A DNA stretch of 64,000 bases, taken from contig NZ_CP021378.1 in the NCBI RefSeq assembly GCF_002215495.1, positions 124,001 to 188,000 of the forward strand, written 5' to 3'. Origin of the DNA: Porphyrobacter sp. CACIAM 03H1. GTDB taxonomy: Bacteria > Pseudomonadota > Alphaproteobacteria > Sphingomonadales > Sphingomonadaceae. A program made the translations under genes and the position numbers. Positions 61,140 through 64,000 of this stretch are shown piece by piece. The notes under the pieces were generated by a model. It had not been told where the DNA came from. It made no database searches and saw only the letters and a list, made by a program, of their open reading frames with translations. How positions within the stretch are numbered: position 1 is the first letter of the stretch; every line of letters begins with the position of its first letter.

Positions 61140-62222
61140 ATGAATTTCGACCTCTCCGAAGAACAGCAGATGTTCGTGACCTCGGTCGAGCGCTTCGCGG
61201 CGCCGATCGATGTCGAGGCGCGCCGCCGCTTGCGGCTTTCGCCCGCGGGCTATGACCGCGCGCGCTGGCAGCAGCTGGCCGAGATGGGGCTCATTGCGCT
61301 GTCAGCGAGCGAGCATGCGGGGGGCATGGGCGGGTCGTCGACCGATCTTGCGCTGGTGCTTGAAGCCATCGGCAAGGCCAATTCGCCCGATCCGCTGCTC
61401 GAACATGGCATCCTCCCGGTGCTGCTGCTCGAACGCGGCGGAGCGGGCGCGGTGCTGGAGGAGGTGCTGTCCGGCACCACCATCGCCACCCTCGCCTGGA
61501 CCGAGCGCGGCCAGCGCTACAGCCTCAAGGCCAAGGGGATGAAGGCCGACGCCGCCGGGGACGGCTTCACCCTCACCGGCGAGAAGACGATGGTGATGGG
61601 CGCGCTGATGGCAGACCTGTTCATCGTCACCGCCGACCTAGGCGGAGAGACGGCCTGCTTCCTCGTGCCCAAGGATGCGGCCGGGCTGGAGGTGCGGCCC
61701 TACCGCCTGGCGGACGGCAGCATCGCGGGCGAGATCAAGCTCACCCGCACGCCCGCCGCCGCGCGGCTCACGCTCGATCCGACTGCGCTCGAAGCGATCG
61801 CGGCCGACATTCGCCTTTATGCGGCGGCGGAAATGGTGGGCCTCGGCCAGCGCCTGCTCGACGATACGCTTGCCTACGTGAAGGAGCGCGAGCAGTTCGG
61901 CGTGGCCATCGGGAGTTTCCAGGCCTTGCAGCACCGGCTTGTCGATTGCTACGCTCGCGAAGAACAAGCGCGTTCAATGCTTTACCGCGCAGCATTGACC
62001 GACAAGGGTGATGCAGCAAAGTGGCAGCGCGCTGCCGCAGGGGCCAAGGCCTTCATCGGCGAGAATGTCGACGCCATCGCCCGCGAGGCGGTGCAGATGC
62101 ACGGCGGCATGGGCATCACCGACGAACTTGCCATCGGCCACGCCTTGAAGCGCGTGCTGCTGCTCGCCCGCCTGTTCGGCGACGTCGACACCGTGCTTGC
62201 GGAATATGCGCTGGCCGCCTGA
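61140..62222 (+). CDS. acyl-CoA dehydrogenase (short, side-chain type)
   Basis: 360 residues, shorter than the usual 380-400 of fatty-acid enzymes and like the steroid-type ChsE subunits. N-terminal NFDLSEEQQMFVTSVERF, FAD-contacting EREQFGVAIGSFQALQHRL, and QMHGGMGITDELAIGHALKR at the end are present. No obvious catalytic Glu is seen at the common 376-like position, so it may act as one half of a hetero-oligomer. It oxidises an acyl-CoA to the enoyl-CoA. Confidence 0.88.
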   Translation: MNFDLSEEQQMFVTSVERFAAPIDVEARRRLRLSPAGYDRARWQQLAEMGLIALSASEHAGGMGGSSTDLALVLEAIGKANSPDPLLEHGILPVLLLERGGAGAVLEEVLSGTTIATLAWTERGQRYSLKAKGMKADAAGDGFTLTGEKTMVMGALMADLFIVTADLGGETACFLVPKDAAGLEVRPYRLADGSIAGEIKLTRTPAAARLTLDPTALEAIAADIRLYAAAEMVGLGQRLLDDTLAYVKEREQFGVAIGSFQALQHRLVDCYAREEQARSMLYRAALTDKGDAAKWQRAAAGAKAFIGENVDAIAREAVQMHGGMGITDELAIGHALKRVLLLARLFGDVDTVLAEYALAA

Positions 62223-62246
62223 CGGCCTGCTGGAGGGGACTGAACA

Positions 62247-62672
62247 ATGGGCGAAAAGATCGACCCGAACCTGTGGAGTGACGGGGCGCAGCCTCATCTG
62301 ATGGGCGGCAGGTTGCCTTCGGGGCAGATCGTCTTCCCGATGCCGGTCGGCGATGCGGCCGAAGGCGTGGAGCCCTACAAGCTTTCGCGGCGGGGCAAGC
62401 TGTGGTCGTGGACCTCGCAGGGCTTCCTGCCCAAGGAACCCTATGAGGGCCCCGGCTCCGGCCCGGGCGAAGGCCCGCCCGATTTCCAGCCTTATCTCCT
62501 CGGCTATGTCGAACTGCCCGGCGAGGTGATCGTCGAAAGCCGCATCGTCGATGCGCGGCTGGAAGACCTGCACCTCGGCATGGATCTCGAATTCTGCATT
62601 GTGCCGTTCAACGCGCGTTACGACACCTTCGCCTTCCGCCCCGTCGCCCAAACAGAAAGTCAGGCCGCATGA
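62247..62672 (+). CDS. DUF35 OB-fold protein
   Basis: 141 residues. It carries the OB-fold of DUF35 proteins (KLWSWTSQGFLP, QPYLLGYVELPGEVIVESRIVD, LHLGMDLEFCIVPF) but no CxxC zinc-ribbon was found at the N-terminus. It overlaps the thiolase-like gene by four bases (ATGA). DUF35 subunits such as the ChsH2 domain are partners of thiolase-like lyases and hydratases in steroid side-chain breakdown; a complex with the next protein is inferred. Confidence 0.85.
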   Translation: MGEKIDPNLWSDGAQPHLMGGRLPSGQIVFPMPVGDAAEGVEPYKLSRRGKLWSWTSQGFLPKEPYEGPGSGPGEGPPDFQPYLLGYVELPGEVIVESRIVDARLEDLHLGMDLEFCIVPFNARYDTFAFRPVAQTESQAA

Positions 62673-63823
62673 GCGAGAACGTCTACATCATCGGCGCAGG
62701 GATCCATCCCTTCGGCCGCACCGACAGCCGCTCGGGCCGCGAGCAGGGCGTCTATGCCGTGCGCGAGGCGCTGAAGGATGCTGGCCTTGAATGGCCCGAC
62801 ATCGAGTGCGCCTATGGCGGCTCGGCGGCTGCGGGCAATGCCGATATCATGGTCAACGAGCTGGGGCTGACCAGCCTTCCCTTCACCAACGTCGCCAACG
62901 GCTGCGCCACCGGCGGCAGCGCGCTCGCCGCCTCGCAGCAGGCGATCGCGAGCGGGATGTATGACCTCGCGCTGGCGGTCGGCTTCGACAAGCATCCGCG
63001 CGGCGCGTTCAACGCCAAGCCGTCCGACTATGGCCTGCCCGAATGGTATGGCCAGACCGGCATGATGCTGACGACGCAGTTCTTCGCGCTCAAGATCCAG
63101 CGTTACATGCAGCTCCACGGCATCAGCCGCACGACGCTCGGGCGGGTGGCCGAGAAGGCCTTCCGAAACGGCACGATCACGCCCCACGCCTGGCGGCGCA
63201 GCCCGGTCGATCTCGACACGATCATGAACGCGCCGATGATCAACGATCCGCTGACCAAGTACATGTTCTGCTCGCCCGCCGAGGGCGCCGTGGCGCTGAT
63301 CCTTGCGTCCGAGAAGAAGATGAAGGAGCTGGGCGCGGACGGGGTCAAGATCCGCGCCGTGGCGGTGAAGACCCGGCCGCCCAATTCCTTCGAGGTGTTC
63401 CAGGCCGGCATCAGCATCGAGGAGGGCGGCAAGCCCACCGTGCTCGCCTCGCAGGCCGCGTTCGAGAAGGCCGGGATCGGGCCGGAGGACATCTCCGTCG
63501 CGCAATTGCAGGACACCGAAAGCGGCGCCGAGATCATGCACATGGCCGAAAACGGTTTCTGCAAGGACGGCGAGCAGGAGGAATGGCTCGCCAATGGCTG
63601 GACCGAGATCCACGGCGGGAAGCTGCCGGTGAACACCGACGGCGGCTGCCTCGCCTGCGGGGAGCCGATCGGGGCATCGGGCCTCAGGCAGGTCTACGAG
63701 AACGTCACCCAGCTGCGCCAGCGCGCCGGCGAGCGGCAGGTGCCCGGCAAGCCCCGCTTCGGTTACAGCCATGTCTACGGCGCCCCCGGTCTTTCCGGCG
63801 TCGCCATCCTGGAGCGCGAATAG
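62669..63823 (+). CDS. thiolase-like protein, probable side-chain lyase
   Basis: 384 residues with the SCP2-type thiolase fold. Cys79 in NGCATGG is kept at the place of the acylated Cys, but the usual GHP of the third motif is GEP (Glu332 in GEPIGASG), and the last motif SHVYGAPGLSG lacks the second catalytic Cys. It is coupled to a DUF35 protein. Non-thiolytic relatives such as the Ltp2 aldolase work with a DUF35 partner, so retro-aldol cleavage of a hydroxyacyl-CoA is the preferred reading. Confidence 0.85.
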   Translation: MSENVYIIGAGIHPFGRTDSRSGREQGVYAVREALKDAGLEWPDIECAYGGSAAAGNADIMVNELGLTSLPFTNVANGCATGGSALAASQQAIASGMYDLALAVGFDKHPRGAFNAKPSDYGLPEWYGQTGMMLTTQFFALKIQRYMQLHGISRTTLGRVAEKAFRNGTITPHAWRRSPVDLDTIMNAPMINDPLTKYMFCSPAEGAVALILASEKKMKELGADGVKIRAVAVKTRPPNSFEVFQAGISIEEGGKPTVLASQAAFEKAGIGPEDISVAQLQDTESGAEIMHMAENGFCKDGEQEEWLANGWTEIHGGKLPVNTDGGCLACGEPIGASGLRQVYENVTQLRQRAGERQVPGKPRFGYSHVYGAPGLSGVAILERE

Positions 63824-63825
63824 CC

Positions 63826-64000
63826 ATGCGGATGCAGGGCAAGGTGGCGCTGGTCTCCGGCGGCGCCGAGGGGATCGGGGCGGCGGTTGCGCGCCTGATC
63901 GTGGCCGAGGGCGGCAGCGTGATGCTCGGCGATGTGCAGCTGGAAAAGGCCCAAGGCCTCGCTGCCGAACTGGGCGAGCGCGCGGCGGCGTGCCAGCTCG
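63826..64000 (+). CDS. SDR family oxidoreductase (partial)
   Basis: The frame starts at ATG 63826, two bases after the thiolase-like stop, and continues past the window edge. The 58 residues seen contain the cofactor loop SGGAEGIG and GDVQLEK after strand 2, an acidic residue that favours NAD(H). It is probably part of the same operon as the acyl-CoA dehydrogenase, DUF35 and thiolase-like genes. Catalytic Ser, Tyr and Lys lie outside the window. Confidence 0.88.
   Translation, partial: MRMQGKVALVSGGAEGIGAAVARLIVAEGGSVMLGDVQLEKAQGLAAELGERAAACQL

Noticed and set aside
62247..63823. Plain fatty-acid thiolase with accessory protein
   Set aside because: The GHP histidine is Glu and the second catalytic Cys is missing, so ordinary thiolysis is not supported.

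Overview
The window is a GC-rich, densely coded bacterial chromosome segment from an alphaproteobacterium, most likely a sphingomonad of the Erythrobacteraceae/Sphingomonadaceae type. The reasons are a MipZ division ATPase, an alphaproteobacterial petABC operon, a TonB-dependent receptor beside Rieske oxygenases, and many short palindromic intergenic repeats of the kind common in this group. This placement is inference, because no rRNA or other phylogenetic marker is present.

Left part (1-26.2 kb) is mostly housekeeping. It holds an HscC-like Hsp70 with an overlapping J-domain-like membrane protein, a phosphomannomutase/phosphoglucomutase, a membrane J protein, mipZ, panC, tRNA-Gly(UCC), and an orphan SdhD-like anchor. 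Next come a six-gene Mrp cation/proton antiporter operon (AB fusion, C, D, E, F, G; every junction overlaps), apt, the cytochrome bc1 operon petABC with a terminator, pepN-pgeF, a YeeZ-like SDR, an EamA exporter overlapping ltaE, a small GNAT protein, and two bacterial PH-domain membrane proteins.

Right part (26.3-64 kb) is an almost unbroken catabolic island. I count three Rieske oxygenase alpha subunits, three cytochromes P450, one limonene-epoxide-hydrolase-type enzyme with all five catalytic residues in register, four other NTF2/SnoaL-like proteins, two ABM-fold proteins, three AhpD/CMD-fold proteins (one without its cysteines), five SDRs, three zinc-independent MDR reductases and an NmrA-like reductase. 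It also holds a KstD-like FAD dehydrogenase, an acyl-CoA ligase, a hotdog thioesterase, a VOC protein, a GST, a molybdopterin oxidoreductase with mobA nearby, a ThuA-like protein, an acyl-CoA dehydrogenase, and a DUF35 protein paired with a thiolase-like protein that lacks canonical thiolase residues. One TonB-dependent receptor and one MFS carrier could handle uptake. The gene mix fits oxidative breakdown of a hydrophobic polycyclic or terpenoid/steroid-like compound: oxygenases and epoxide hydrolase first, then dehydrogenation, CoA activation and side-chain removal. The substrate is not fixed by the sequence. No ferredoxin, ferredoxin reductase, Rieske beta subunit, transcription regulator or mobility gene was recognised in the window.

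Inside the island sits one clearly AT-richer orphan with a HEPN-type R-x4-H motif (about 35.4-36.0 kb), followed by the only long gene-free stretch (about 740 bases), which is filled with inverted repeats. At least three families of palindromic repeats punctuate gene ends through the window. A 21-base motif shared by two unrelated genes of the island is the best candidate for a common regulatory site.
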